From Stenotrophomonas maltophilia (lineage in GTDB: Bacteria; Pseudomonadota; Gammaproteobacteria; Xanthomonadales; Xanthomonadaceae): 51,535 nucleotides of DNA. The translations under genes and the position numbers were made by a program. Under the pieces are notes generated by a model. It was not told the origin of the DNA. It ran no database searches and saw only the letters and a list, made by a program, of their open reading frames with translations. The first letter of the stretch is position 1; every line of letters starts with the position of its first letter. Where the stretch lies: assembly GCA_002387845.1 (NCBI GenBank), contig DGLB01000046.1:1-51535 (forward strand), given 5' to 3'. This document shows positions 15,895-24,866 of this stretch, piece by piece.

Positions 15895-17505
15895 TTACAT
15901 CCGGAACACGCCGAAGTCGGTGCGGCGCGCCGGTGCGTTGAGGCTGGCCGACAGCGCCAGCCCCAGCACGCGGCGGGTATCGGCGGGGTCGATCACGCCG
16001 TCATCCCACAAACGCGCGCTGGCGTAATAGGGGTGACCCTGCTGTTCGAACTGGTCGCGGATCGGGGTCTTGAACTGATCCTCTTCTTCGCTCGACCACT
16101 GCCCGCCCTTGGCTTCAATGCCATCGCGCTTCACCGTGGCCAGCACGCTGGCGGCCTGCTCGCCGCCCATCACGCCGATGCGCGCATTCGGCCACATCCA
16201 CAGGAAGTTGGGCGAATAGGCGCGGCCGCACATGCCGTAGTTGCCGGCCCCGAACGAGCCGCCGATCACCACGGTGAACTTCGGCACCTTGGCGCAGGCC
16301 ACCGCCATCACCAGCTTGGCCCCGTCCTTGGCGATGCCGCCGTGCTCGTACTTGCGGCCGACCATGAAGCCGGTGATGTTCTGCAGGAACACCAGCGGGA
16401 TGCCGCGCTGGGTGCACAGTTCAATGAAGTGCGCGCCCTTCAGTGCGGACTCGGAGAACAGGATGCCGTTGTTGGCGATGATGCCCACCGGGTAACCGTG
16501 CAGATGCGCGAAGCCGGTGACCAGGGTGTTGCCGTAGCGCGGCTTGAACTCGTCAAAGCGCGAATCGTCCACCAGCCGCATGATCACTTCACGCACGTCG
16601 TAGGGCTTGCGGGTGTCGGCGGGAATCACGCCATACAGTTCCTGCGCCGGATAGCGCGGCTCGACCGGGGCCTGAACCGCCAGCGTCGGTTCCGGCTTGC
16701 GCCAGTTGAGCTGGGCAATGATCGCGCGCACCCGCGCCAGCGCCTGCAGGTCGTTGTCGGCCATGTGGTCGGCCACGCCGGAAATGCGCGTGTGCACGTC
16801 GGCACCGCCCAGTTCCTCGGCACTGACCACTTCGCCGGTCGCGGCCTTCACCAGCGGCGGGCCGCCCAGGAAGATGGTGCCCTGTTCGCGCACGATCACC
16901 GTCTCATCGCTCATCGCCGGCACATAGGCACCACCGGCGGTGCATGAACCCATCACACAGGCGATCTGCGGAATGCCCTGCGCGGACAGGTTGGCCTGGT
17001 TGTAGAAGATGCGGCCGAAATGGTCGCGGTCGGGGAACACCTCGTCCTGCAGCGGCAGGAACGCGCCACCGGAGTCGACCAGATAAATGCAGGGCAGGCG
17101 GTTCTGTTCGGCCACTTCCTGCGCACGCAGGTGCTTCTTCACCGTGACCGGATAATAGGTGCCGCCCTTCACCGTGGCGTCGTTGGCCACGATCACGCAC
17201 TCCACCCCGGACACGCGGCCGATGCCGGCGACCACGCCCGCACTGGGAATCGGGTCGTCGTACATGCCGTGCGCGGCCAGCGGGGCGATTTCCAGGAACG
17301 CGCTGCCCGGGTCGAGCAGCGCGTCGATGCGTTCGCGCACCAGCAGCTTGCCGCGTGCGGTGTGCTTCTGCCGGGCGGCTTCGCTGCCGCCGCGCGCGGT
17401 CTGTGCCAGGGTGGCGCGCAGATCGTCGACCACCGCCTGCAGTGCCGCGCGGTTGGCTTCGAAGGTGTCGCTGCCCGGTTGCAGCTGGGTGCTCAATACG
17501 CTCAT
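15895..17505 (-). CDS. liuB: methylcrotonyl-CoA carboxylase carboxyltransferase beta subunit
   Basis: 536 residues, typical length. The crotonase-fold carboxyltransferase halves are visible: KLLVRERIDALLDPGSAFLE, DSGGAFLPLQDEVFPDRDHFGR, GSCTAGGAYVPAMSDE, and in the second half FLQNITGFMVGRKYEHGGIAKDGAK followed by SFGAGNYGMCGRAY and the glycine-rich MGGEQAASVLATV. DSGGAFLPLQDEVFPD and EHGGIAKDGAK are characteristic of MCC rather than propionyl-CoA carboxylase. It starts 10 bp after the liuA stop, so the genes are cotranscribed. Confidence 0.94.
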   Translation of the reverse strand: MSVLSTQLQPGSDTFEANRAALQAVVDDLRATLAQTARGGSEAARQKHTARGKLLVRERIDALLDPGSAFLEIAPLAAHGMYDDPIPSAGVVAGIGRVSGVECVIVANDATVKGGTYYPVTVKKHLRAQEVAEQNRLPCIYLVDSGGAFLPLQDEVFPDRDHFGRIFYNQANLSAQGIPQIACVMGSCTAGGAYVPAMSDETVIVREQGTIFLGGPPLVKAATGEVVSAEELGGADVHTRISGVADHMADNDLQALARVRAIIAQLNWRKPEPTLAVQAPVEPRYPAQELYGVIPADTRKPYDVREVIMRLVDDSRFDEFKPRYGNTLVTGFAHLHGYPVGIIANNGILFSESALKGAHFIELCTQRGIPLVFLQNITGFMVGRKYEHGGIAKDGAKLVMAVACAKVPKFTVVIGGSFGAGNYGMCGRAYSPNFLWMWPNARIGVMGGEQAASVLATVKRDGIEAKGGQWSSEEEDQFKTPIRDQFEQQGHPYYASARLWDDGVIDPADTRRVLGLALSASLNAPARRTDFGVFRM

Positions 17506-17515
17506 CGCAGGGCCC

Positions 17516-18679
17516 TTACTTGGTGCGCTGGAACAGTTCGCGGCCGATCAGCATGCGGCGGATTTCCGAGGTGCCCGCGCCGATTTCGTACAGTTTGGCG
17601 TCGCGCCACAGCCGGCCGGTCGGGTACTCGTTGATGTAGCCGTTGCCGCCGAGGATCTGGATCGCCTGGCCGGTCAGCCAGGTGGCCTTCTCGGCCGAGT
17701 ACAGAATGGCACCGGCCGCGTCCTGGCGGGTGGTGCGGCCCTGGTCGCAGGCCCGCGCCACTGCGTAGACATAGGCGCGGCAGGCGTTCAGGCCCACATA
17801 CATGTCGGCCAGCTTGGCCTGGATCAGCTGGAAGGTGCCGATTGCCTCGCCGAACTGCTTGCGCTCGTGCACGTAGGGCATCACCACGTCCAGCGCCGCC
17901 GCCATCAGCCCCAGCGGGCCGCCGGACAGCACCACGCGCTCATAGTCCAGGCCGGACATCAGCACCTTGGTGCCGCCGCCTACCGCGCCCAGCACGTTGG
18001 CTTCCGGCACCTCGCAGTCCTCGAACACCAGCTCGCAGGTGTTGGAGCCGCGCATGCCCAGCTTGTCCAGCTTCTGCGCGGTGGAGAAGCCCTTCATGCC
18101 CTTTTCCACCAGGAACGCGGTGATGCCCTTGGCCCCGGCATCCGGGTCGGTCTTGGCATAGACCACCAGCACGTCGGCATCCGGCCCGTTGGTGATCCAC
18201 ATCTTGTTGCCGTTGAGGACGTAATGGTCGCCGCGCTTGTCCGCGCGCAGCTTCATCGACACCACGTCCGAGCCCGCGCCCGGTTCGCTCATTGCCAGCG
18301 CACCGACCTTGGTGCCGCTGCACAGGTCAGGCAGGAAGCGCTGCTTCTGTTCCTCGGTGCCGTTCTTGCGCAGCTGGTTCACGCACAGGTTGGAGTGCGC
18401 GCCATAGCTGAGGCCGATGCCGCCGGACGCGCGCGAAATCTCTTCCATCGCCACCACGTGGGCCAGGTAGCCCATGCCGCTGCCGCCGTATTCCTCTTCC
18501 ACGGTCAGGCCCAGCAGGCCCTGTTCGCCCAGCTTGCGCCACAGCGCGTGCGGGAACAGATTCTCCTCGTCCGCCTTCGCCGCCAGCGGGGCGACCTCGG
18601 CCGAGGCAAAATGGGCCACGCTCTGGCGCAGCAGGTCGATCTCTTCGCCGAGGTCGAAGTTCAGGGTTGGGACGTGCAT
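17516..18679 (-). CDS. liuA: isovaleryl-CoA dehydrogenase
   Basis: 387 residues from the ATG at 18679, preceded by GGAG; the frame stays open to 18742, but that part covers the promoter. FAD acyl-CoA dehydrogenase that oxidises isovaleryl-CoA to 3-methylcrotonyl-CoA. Family marks: YGGSGMGYLAHVVAMEEISR, AMSEPGAGSDVVSMK, WITNGPDADVLVVYAKT, and LDYERVVLSGGPLGLM, whose Glu in DYER matches the catalytic Glu of isovaleryl-CoA dehydrogenase rather than the C-terminal position used by other family members. First gene of the liuABD operon. Confidence 0.94.
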   Translation of the reverse strand: MHVPTLNFDLGEEIDLLRQSVAHFASAEVAPLAAKADEENLFPHALWRKLGEQGLLGLTVEEEYGGSGMGYLAHVVAMEEISRASGGIGLSYGAHSNLCVNQLRKNGTEEQKQRFLPDLCSGTKVGALAMSEPGAGSDVVSMKLRADKRGDHYVLNGNKMWITNGPDADVLVVYAKTDPDAGAKGITAFLVEKGMKGFSTAQKLDKLGMRGSNTCELVFEDCEVPEANVLGAVGGGTKVLMSGLDYERVVLSGGPLGLMAAALDVVMPYVHERKQFGEAIGTFQLIQAKLADMYVGLNACRAYVYAVARACDQGRTTRQDAAGAILYSAEKATWLTGQAIQILGGNGYINEYPTGRLWRDAKLYEIGAGTSEIRRMLIGRELFQRTK

Positions 18680-18737
18680 GGGCGGGCTCCACGATTTTCG
18701 CCAGCCTAGCTCGCCCCCGGGTAAAAGTGAACACAAA

Positions 18738-18750
18738 TTCAAAAATTGAA
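18738..18750. promoter_or_regulatory. inverted repeat between liuA and the TetR gene
   Basis: TTCAAAAATTGAA, 5-bp arms with a 3-bp spacer, in an AT-rich 85-bp divergent gap. TGAACA also occurs directly repeated at 18728 and 18747. Candidate TetR operator. Confidence 0.45.
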
Positions 18751-18764
18751 CATAGAATCAGAAA

Positions 18765-19370
18765 ATGGCCTATAAACGCTCCGCACTGATGGAAGAACGC
18801 CTGGCCGGGGCCCGCGAGCGGATCCTGCTGGCGACCCGCGCCCTCGTGGCTGCCGGCGGCTACCGCAACGCCCCGGTTACCGCCGTGGCGGCCGAGGCCG
18901 GGGTGTCCACCGGGCTGATCTACCGGCACTTTCCGTCCAAGGCCGAGCTGTTCGTGGAGGTGCTGACCGCCGCCGTGGAACACGAGCTGCGCATCTTCGA
19001 GGGCATTGCCGCCGAACCGTTGCCCGCGCCGGAACGGCTGCGCCGGGCGATCACCGCCTTCGTGCGCCGCGCGCTGGCCGGCCCCGGGCTGGCCTACGCC
19101 TTCATTGCCGAACCGGTGGATCCGGAAGTGGAAGCCGAGCGCATCCGCTGCCGGCGGCTGTTCGGGGATGTCTTCCACCGCATCGTCGCCGACGGTGTCG
19201 CAACTGGCAGCTTTCCCGCCCAGGACACCCGGGTGACCGCTGCGTGCATTGTCGGTGCCTTCACCGAAGCGCTGGTCGGTCCCACGGCACCCAGTCGTGA
19301 CGCCGTAGGCGACGAAGACGCACTGGTAGCGTCGATCTGCCAGGTCTGCCTGCGCGCCGCCGGCGGCTGA
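18765..19370 (+). CDS. TetR family regulator
   Basis: 201 residues. The HTH (about residues 35-60) reads VTAVAAEAGVSTGLIYRHFPSKAELF; the rest is an all-helical ligand domain. Its divergence from liuA, with a palindrome in between, suggests it represses the leucine catabolic genes, possibly sensing an acyl-CoA. In Pseudomonas the liu operon is controlled by a MerR protein (LiuR), so this is a different regulator type. Regulation inferred from position only. Confidence 0.87.
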   Translation: MAYKRSALMEERLAGARERILLATRALVAAGGYRNAPVTAVAAEAGVSTGLIYRHFPSKAELFVEVLTAAVEHELRIFEGIAAEPLPAPERLRRAITAFVRRALAGPGLAYAFIAEPVDPEVEAERIRCRRLFGDVFHRIVADGVATGSFPAQDTRVTAACIVGAFTEALVGPTAPSRDAVGDEDALVASICQVCLRAAGG

Positions 19371-19485
19371 AGCCTTGCCATTGCTGCATTGCGGCACGTG
19401 AATGCGGCTTGCGCAGGCTTGCCGCCGCTGGTCATACTCGCCCGACAAGCCGTGGTCCAACGACTATCAGCCAGGGGTATAGAGA

Positions 19486-20004
19486 GTGCGGAATTACGAC
19501 CTCGAGTTCCTGAAACGCTTTTCCATGGTCATTGCGCTGTTGATGGCCATCACGCTCGGATTGATCCTGTTCGCCGCGTACCTGCACACCCGCATTCCGC
19601 CGGAAGTCTCGCCGCAGGCGGCCAAGCGCACGGAGCTGCGCATTGCCCCGGCCGGCGCGGTCTACGCCGGTGCCACCGGTGCCGCCGAGCAGGCCGCGGC
19701 CAAGGCCGCTGCATTGGCCAAGGCCGCCGCCCAGGTCGCGTACGGCGGCACCACCGACGGCAAGGTGATCTTCGACAACCTGTGCACCGCCTGCCACACC
19801 ACCGGCGTCGGCCAGGCTCCCACCTTGGACCATGCGCATTGGGACCAGCGCCTGGGGCAGGGCAAGGACACGCTTTATAAGCACGCCATCGAGGGCTACA
19901 CCGGCCCGGACGGCGGGATCATGCCGCCCAAGGGCGGGAACCCGGCGCTGACCGAGGAGCAGATCCACGCCACCGTGGATTGGATGCTGGCGAACCTGAA
20001 GTAA
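19486..20004 (+). CDS. membrane-anchored c-type cytochrome (c5-like)
   Basis: 172 residues, GTG start. An uncleaved N-terminal membrane helix (about 12-33) is followed by an Ala-rich linker (about 62-85), then one haem domain with CTACH (Cys100, Cys103, His104) and the distal Met in GGIMPP (Met146). The WMLANL ending is usual for cytochrome c5. It would transfer electrons at the periplasmic face of the inner membrane. Neighbours give no specific partner. Confidence 0.88.
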   Translation: MRNYDLEFLKRFSMVIALLMAITLGLILFAAYLHTRIPPEVSPQAAKRTELRIAPAGAVYAGATGAAEQAAAKAAALAKAAAQVAYGGTTDGKVIFDNLCTACHTTGVGQAPTLDHAHWDQRLGQGKDTLYKHAIEGYTGPDGGIMPPKGGNPALTEEQIHATVDWMLANLK

Positions 20005-20048
20005 CTGTCTGACACGCATGGCGTGTCACACCGTATTGCCTGATCCCC

Positions 20049-20070
20049 GTAGCGACGCGCCCTGCGCGTC
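20049..20070 (+). repeat. second-type REP palindrome
   Basis: GTAG head with GACGCGCCCTGCGCGTC core, in the cytochrome-nuclease spacer. Confidence 0.7.
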
Positions 20071-20185
20071 CTCGCCGCGCCGACCGGACACGGCTTTGCC
20101 CAACCCGGGCAACCATCATCACGCGTCCCATCCCGTCACCTTCTGGCGATACCCTGTGCGTCCTTTGTCCTGCCTGTGCCTGCCG

Positions 20186-21625
20186 ATGCGCCGCCGTCCT
20201 CTCGCCCTTGCCCTGTCCCTGCTGCTGCCCGTCACCGCCTTTGCCCAAGCCCAGCCGCAGGCCCAGCCGGCACCGGCGGCTACCTCCGCAGGTGCCCCGG
20301 TCACCCTGACCACCGCACCGGCGGACTGGCGCGCGCTGGACGGTCAGAAGGTCCGCATCGCCGCACCGCTGACGCTGGCCGGCACCGACGGGCTGACCCG
20401 CTTCGGCGAACTTACCGTCGCCTTCGATGGCCGCCTGTGGCAGCCCAGCGAAGTGGCCCTGCCGGGTACCGACGCCCACGCCAAGGTGATCGCCGACAAC
20501 CAGCGCCGCCGCCTGCTGCTGGACGACGGCAGCAACGCCCGTGACCCCGGCCCGGTGGCCTACCTGCCGGCGGGCGCGGACCTGCGTACCGGCACCGTGC
20601 TGCGCAACGTGGAAGGCATCGTGCGGGTGGACGACAAAGGCGTGGCCCGGCTGCAGGTGACTACCCCGCTGAAACTGCCCGCACTGGCCCGCCCGGCGGT
20701 GCCCAAGGTCGCCGGCAGCTTGCAGGTGGCCGCCTTCAACCTGGAAAACTTCTTCAACGGCGATGGCCAGGGCGGCGGCTTCCCGACCCTGCGCGGTGCG
20801 CGCACCCCGGCCGAACACCAGGCACAGAAGGCCAAGCTGGTCACCACCATCAATGCGCTGGGCGCTGACGTGGCCGCGCTGATGGAACTGGAGAACGACG
20901 GCTATGGCCCGCAGTCGGCCATTGCCCAGCTGGTCGATGCGCTCAATGCCGACCGGGGTGCCAAGGGTGACTGGCGCTTCGTCGATGCCCGCCAGGGCCC
21001 GGGCGAGAACCCGATCCGGGTCGGCATCATCTACCGCGCCTCGAAGGTGACCCCGGTCGGTGCACCGGCGGTCCTGGAAACCGCCCCGTTCGGTCCGCAC
21101 AGCCGGGTGCCGCTGGCGCAGGCGTTCCGCGCCGGCAAGGGCGCGCCGTTCGTGGTCGTGGCCAATCACTTCAAGTCCAAGGGCTGCTCGGAAGCCAGCG
21201 GGGCCGACGCCGACCAGAAGGACGGCCAGGCCTGCTGGAACGCCACCCGGGTCACCTCGGCCAAGCTGCTGAACCAGTGGCTGGCCACCGACCCCACCGG
21301 GGCCGGCACGACGGATGCGGTGCTGCTGGGTGACTTCAATGCCTATGCGATGGAAGCGCCGATCCGCACCCTGCATGACGCCGGCTGGCAGGATGCCTTC
21401 GCGGTGGCGAAGATCCAGCAGCCCTACAGCTATGTCTACAACGGCATGACCGGCCGCCTCGACCACGCCCTGCTCAGCCCGGGCATGGCCAAGCGCCTGC
21501 GCGGCGCGGCCGAATGGCATATCAATGCCGACGAAGCCGATGACGTCGGCTATCGCGACCGCAATGAAACCGGCCCGTGGCGCAGTTCGGACCACGACCC
21601 GCTGCTGCTCGGCTTCGACCGCTGA
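20186..21625 (+). CDS. secreted endonuclease/exonuclease/phosphatase family protein
   Basis: 479 residues from the ATG at 20186, with a signal peptide (MRRRPLALALSLLLPVTAFAQA). A small beta domain (about 35-170) precedes a C-terminal EEP domain with AAFNLENFF, LMELENDGYG, ANHFKSKGC, GDFNAYAMEAPI and SSDHDP, which are the metal and catalytic boxes of ExeM/NucH-like extracellular nucleases. It is shorter than full ExeM proteins, which carry extra lamin-tail or OB domains. Predicted to degrade extracellular DNA for nutrient use or biofilm turnover. Confidence 0.87.
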   Translation: MRRRPLALALSLLLPVTAFAQAQPQAQPAPAATSAGAPVTLTTAPADWRALDGQKVRIAAPLTLAGTDGLTRFGELTVAFDGRLWQPSEVALPGTDAHAKVIADNQRRRLLLDDGSNARDPGPVAYLPAGADLRTGTVLRNVEGIVRVDDKGVARLQVTTPLKLPALARPAVPKVAGSLQVAAFNLENFFNGDGQGGGFPTLRGARTPAEHQAQKAKLVTTINALGADVAALMELENDGYGPQSAIAQLVDALNADRGAKGDWRFVDARQGPGENPIRVGIIYRASKVTPVGAPAVLETAPFGPHSRVPLAQAFRAGKGAPFVVVANHFKSKGCSEASGADADQKDGQACWNATRVTSAKLLNQWLATDPTGAGTTDAVLLGDFNAYAMEAPIRTLHDAGWQDAFAVAKIQQPYSYVYNGMTGRLDHALLSPGMAKRLRGAAEWHINADEADDVGYRDRNETGPWRSSDHDPLLLGFDR

Positions 21626-21634
21626 TCCATGCCC

Positions 21635-21656
21635 GTAGCGCCGGGCTTGCCCGGCT
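21635..21656 (+). repeat. SMAG palindrome
   Basis: GTAG head with GCCGGGCTTGCCCGGC core, between convergent gene ends. Confidence 0.8.
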
Positions 21657-21667
21657 GCTCTGGCAGA

Positions 21668-22525
21668 TCACCCCCACGCAATCAACGAAATCGCCACCAC
21701 CGCCAACCCCAGCCCCACCCGGTTCCAGCGCGACGTCGGTTCCCCAAACGCCAGCACGCCGACCAGCGCGCCCAGCACCACCACGCCGATGTTCATCCCG
21801 GCAAACACCGTCGCCGGGCTGTCCGGCAACGCCTGGTGGGCATGCACGTAAAACAGGATGTTGCCGCCGTTGAGCAGGCCCAGCAGCGCGCCGGCACCCA
21901 GGTTGCGCAGGTTCAACCGGCTGCGGCCGCTGACATGCCGCCACAGCTGCAGCGCCAGCATCAGCACGAAGGCGATGCTGAAGCAGGCCAGCAGCGCGGC
22001 CATCGACGGGGTGCCCGACAGCGCCACCTGCTTGAGCAGGATGTCCACCACCGCAAAGCCCACCCACACCCCCAGCAGCCAGCGCCAGCTGCCCTGCGCA
22101 GCCGTCACTGCCGGTCCGCGCGGGCGCAGGCTGATCATCAGCATCGCCACCAGGCCCAGCCCCAGCCCGGCCAGCTTCCACGCCGTGGCGGTCTGGCCGA
22201 AGAACAGGAAGGCCGCCAGCAGGCTGAGCAGTAGCGACAACCGCTGGGCCACATCGCTGCGCACAATGCCGGCTTCGGCCACGGCCCGGCCCAGCACCAG
22301 GAAAATGGTGGGCAGCACCACCGCCAAGCCCAGCAGCGCCAGCCACGGCGCATGCCCGGACTGCAGCGACGCCAGCGGCGGCCGCAGTACCACCGCGGTC
22401 AGTGTGGCGGCGACCAGGTAGTTCCAGGTCACCATCTGCGCCACGTCCAGTTGCCGGCGCGCGGCCAGCTTCAGCAACACCGAGACCAGCACCGAGCAGA
22501 TCACGGCCAACAGCAGATATGTCAT
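21668..22525 (-). CDS. DMT superfamily (EamA-like) transporter
   Basis: 285 residues with about ten hydrophobic segments arranged as two halves, each ending in a conserved segment (RLSLLLSLLAAFLFFGQ; GVVVLGALVGVLAFGEP), as in EamA/SMR-derived transporters. The FGEPTSRWNRVGL ending is typical. Substrate not readable. It is divergent from the hydrolase gene, with only 46 bp between the starts. Confidence 0.85.
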   Translation of the reverse strand: MTYLLLAVICSVLVSVLLKLAARRQLDVAQMVTWNYLVAATLTAVVLRPPLASLQSGHAPWLALLGLAVVLPTIFLVLGRAVAEAGIVRSDVAQRLSLLLSLLAAFLFFGQTATAWKLAGLGLGLVAMLMISLRPRGPAVTAAQGSWRWLLGVWVGFAVVDILLKQVALSGTPSMAALLACFSIAFVLMLALQLWRHVSGRSRLNLRNLGAGALLGLLNGGNILFYVHAHQALPDSPATVFAGMNIGVVVLGALVGVLAFGEPTSRWNRVGLGLAVVAISLIAWG

Positions 22526-22571
22526 GAGCGGGGCAGGGCAGGTCGGGGGCAGGGGACGCTATCATGGTGCC

Positions 22572-23246
22572 ATGCAAAATCCCCCGTTCCCCGCCGAATC
22601 CGGCACGCTCACCCTGGCCGGCCCGGTCGGCCCGCTCGAAGTCGCGGTCGACCTGCCCAAGGCCGATGTGCCCACCGTGCCGGTCATCGCCGTGATCTGC
22701 CATCCGCTGTCCACCGAGGGCGGCAGCCTGCACAACAAGGTGGTGACCATGCTGGCCACCACCCTGCGCGAGATGGGCATCACCACGGTGCGCTTCAATT
22801 TCCGCAGCGTGGGCGGGTCCGCCGGTGAGTTCGACCACGGCGTGGGCGAGCAGGACGACCTCAAGGCCGTGGTGGCCTGGGCGCGCGAGGGCAACCCGCA
22901 GGCAACGCTGTGGCTGGCCGGTTTCAGCTTCGGTGCGTTCGTCTCGCTGCGCGCCTCGGCCGAGCTGCAGCCGCAGGTGCTGGTCTCGATTGCCCCGCCT
23001 GCCGGGCGCTGGGACTTCGACGGCGTGCAGCCGCCGGCGCAGTGGCTGGTGATCCAGGGCGAACAGGACGAGATCGTCGATCCGCAGGCGGTGTATGACT
23101 GGCTGGAACAGCTGAAGCTGCCGCACGAACTGGTGCGCATGCCGGAAACCAGCCACTTCTTCCACCGCAAGCTGATCGACCTGCGGGGGGCGCTCACCCA
23201 CGGCCTGAAGCAGTGGCTGCCCGCCGCCGGTAGCCCAGCCGCATGA
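22572..23246 (+). CDS. alpha/beta hydrolase family protein
   Basis: 224 residues from the ATG at 22572. CHPLSTEGGSLHNKVV near residue 40 and the nucleophile elbow AGFSFGAF (Ser of GFSFG) mark the small bacterial alpha/beta hydrolases; EQDEIVDP supplies the acid and TSHFFHRKL the catalytic His. Substrate unknown. It overlaps the zapE start by four bases (ATGA), so translation is likely coupled. Confidence 0.86.
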   Translation: MQNPPFPAESGTLTLAGPVGPLEVAVDLPKADVPTVPVIAVICHPLSTEGGSLHNKVVTMLATTLREMGITTVRFNFRSVGGSAGEFDHGVGEQDDLKAVVAWAREGNPQATLWLAGFSFGAFVSLRASAELQPQVLVSIAPPAGRWDFDGVQPPAQWLVIQGEQDEIVDPQAVYDWLEQLKLPHELVRMPETSHFFHRKLIDLRGALTHGLKQWLPAAGSPAA

Positions 23247-24343
23247 GTTCGGCAGTGTTGACTCCCTCCCAGCGCTACGCCGAAGGGGCAGCGCGGGGCG
23301 AATGGCAGAACGACCCTGCCCAGCACGCCGCCCTGGCCGAGCTGGACCGCATCCACACCGCCCTGCTCGACAGCGACCAGGACGGCTGGCTGGATCGCCT
23401 TTCCGCGTTCTGGAAGAAGCCGGACCCGGTCAAGGGCCTGTACTTCTGGGGCGGGGTGGGGCGCGGCAAGACCTTCCTGGTCGACCTGTTCTATGACGGG
23501 CTGCCGATCCAGCAGAAGTACCGCACCCACTTCCACCGCTTCATGCGTGGCATCCACGAGCGCCTGCGCGAGCACCAGGGCCAGAGCGACCCGCTTGCAC
23601 GGATCGCCCAGGAATGGCGCAACAAGCTGCGCGTGCTGGTGCTGGACGAGTTCTTCGTCACCGACATCGGCGACGCCATGCTGCTGGCGCGCCTGCTGGA
23701 ACGCCTGTTCGCCGAAGGGGTGACCCTGGTCACCACCTCGAACACGGCGGTGGAGAACCTGTACCTGAACGGCCTGCAGCGCGACAGCTTCCTGCCCGCC
23801 ATCGGCCTGCTGCAGACCTACTGCGTCGAGCTGTACGCCGAGGGCACCGAGGACTACCGCATGCGCGCGCTGACCCGCTCGCCGGTGTACCAGTCCCCGC
23901 GCGACGCCGGCAGTGACGCCTGGCTGGGCACCCGCTGGTCCGAACTCAGCGGCGGTGAGCAGGCCAGGGCCGGCAACATCGAGATCGAAGGCCGCAAGAT
24001 TCCGGTGCGCGGGCGTGGCAAGAGCATCGCCTGGTTCGACTTCGCCGCCCTCTGCGAGGGCCCGCGCGGCCCTTCGGACTACATCGAGATCGCGCACGAG
24101 TTCAACACCGTGCTGCTGGGCGACATCCCGCACTTCGACCGCACCAACGAGGACGCCGCGCGCCGCTTCGTCAACCTCATCGACGAGCTGTACGACCGCC
24201 ACGTCAACCTGGTCTGCACCGCCACCGACACCCCGGTGGCGCTGTACACCGGCACCCGCCTGCAGGGGGCCTTCGAGCGCACCGCCTCACGCCTGATCGA
24301 AATGCAGAGCGCCGAATACCTGGGCACCCCCCACCGCGCATAA
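23243..24343 (+). CDS. zapE: cell division AAA+ ATPase ZapE (AFG1-like)
   Basis: 366 residues, normal for ZapE. Walker A GGVGRGKT, Walker B VLVLDEFFVTD, and the family segments TTSNTAVENLYLNGLQRDSFLPAI and EIAHEFNTVLLGDIPHFDR. In E. coli the protein associates with the division ring and modulates FtsZ bundling; mitochondrial AFG1 homologues act in protein quality control. It overlaps the hydrolase gene at 23243-23246. Confidence 0.95.
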   Translation: MSSAVLTPSQRYAEGAARGEWQNDPAQHAALAELDRIHTALLDSDQDGWLDRLSAFWKKPDPVKGLYFWGGVGRGKTFLVDLFYDGLPIQQKYRTHFHRFMRGIHERLREHQGQSDPLARIAQEWRNKLRVLVLDEFFVTDIGDAMLLARLLERLFAEGVTLVTTSNTAVENLYLNGLQRDSFLPAIGLLQTYCVELYAEGTEDYRMRALTRSPVYQSPRDAGSDAWLGTRWSELSGGEQARAGNIEIEGRKIPVRGRGKSIAWFDFAALCEGPRGPSDYIEIAHEFNTVLLGDIPHFDRTNEDAARRFVNLIDELYDRHVNLVCTATDTPVALYTGTRLQGAFERTASRLIEMQSAEYLGTPHRA

Positions 24344-24345
24344 GC

Positions 24346-24368
24346 GTAGAGCCGGGCTGGCCCGGCTC
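24346..24368 (+). repeat. SMAG palindrome
   Basis: GTAG head with GAGCCGGGCTGGCCCGGCTC, three bases after the zapE stop; a likely transcript end. Confidence 0.8.
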
Positions 24369-24601
24369 CCCAATCCCACATCACCCGACGTTTGTTACGC
24401 CCGCGTGATGCGTGCTGTTCCGTTTTTCACACACTGTTTTCGCGGTCAAACGTCGCCATTCCCCATTGACAGCGCAGTCCATTTCGACAGGTTCCAACCG
24501 TTCGTCGGACGCCCTGATCGGCCAATCCTTGCGCCACAAGGGATTGGTGAAATCTCCTACATTTAGCGTTGACGATCCCCAGCACCCCCACTATCTTGTG
24601 G
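24369..24601. other. zapE-nrdA intergenic region, upstream part
   Basis: Non-coding in both strands as far as I can judge. TTGACA at 24467 is a -35-like element without a good -10. CCACTATCTTGTGG (24588-24601) vaguely resembles an NrdR box, but the spacing between the CAC and GTG arms is two bases short. Confidence 0.4.
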
Positions 24602-24850
24602 CTGGCGGTTCCACCGACCCCAAGACGGGGCAGGCGGAACCACTGGGAAGCCGGATCGCGCTTCCCGCCGTAGAGCCGTCTGCCCACCGCAGATGGTGCC
24701 GGTTGCGACAGTCTCCGGGGGGAGAGGGCTGGTGTCATAAGGGGATCGCGTCCGTCGCGTCCCGTGAGACGCCGTTCTGCCACCCTGAGGCCCGTGCGCA
24801 CCGGCCGGTTGCCAACCCTGTCGGCAACCGTAGTGCCCGCCCATATCACG
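24602..24850 (+). promoter_or_regulatory. structured nrdA leader of unknown class
   Basis: A series of hairpins can be drawn: GGTTCC 24607-24612 with GGAACC 24636-24641, enclosing CCCC/GGGG (24618-24621, 24627-24630); GGGAAG 24645-24650 with CTTCCC 24661-24666; TCTGC 24679-24683 with GCAGA 24689-24693; and CGGTTGCC 24806-24813 with GGCAACCG 24823-24830. The last lies 22 bp before the ribosome site AAGAGGA (24853-24859). It does not match the cobalamin consensus. It may be a leader regulating ribonucleotide reductase, but this is inference. Confidence 0.4.
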
Positions 24851-24866
24851 CCAAGAGGACACCGCC

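Noticed and set aside
13849..16947. Long open frame on the plus strand opposite liuB and liuD, over 1000 codons
   Set aside because: Its translation is His/Gly/Arg-rich with no domain, and the opposite strand encodes well-conserved carboxylase subunits. Such antisense frames are common at this base composition.
24588..24601. NrdR box-like CCACTATCTTGTGG upstream of nrdA
   Set aside because: Six bases separate CAC and GTG, where the NrdR consensus has eight, and I see no second box at the usual spacing.
24602..24850. Cobalamin riboswitch before nrdA
   Set aside because: GGTTCC and CCACTGGGAAG fragments recall the aptamer, but the order and the B12 box are missing. The real cobalamin aptamer is before metE.
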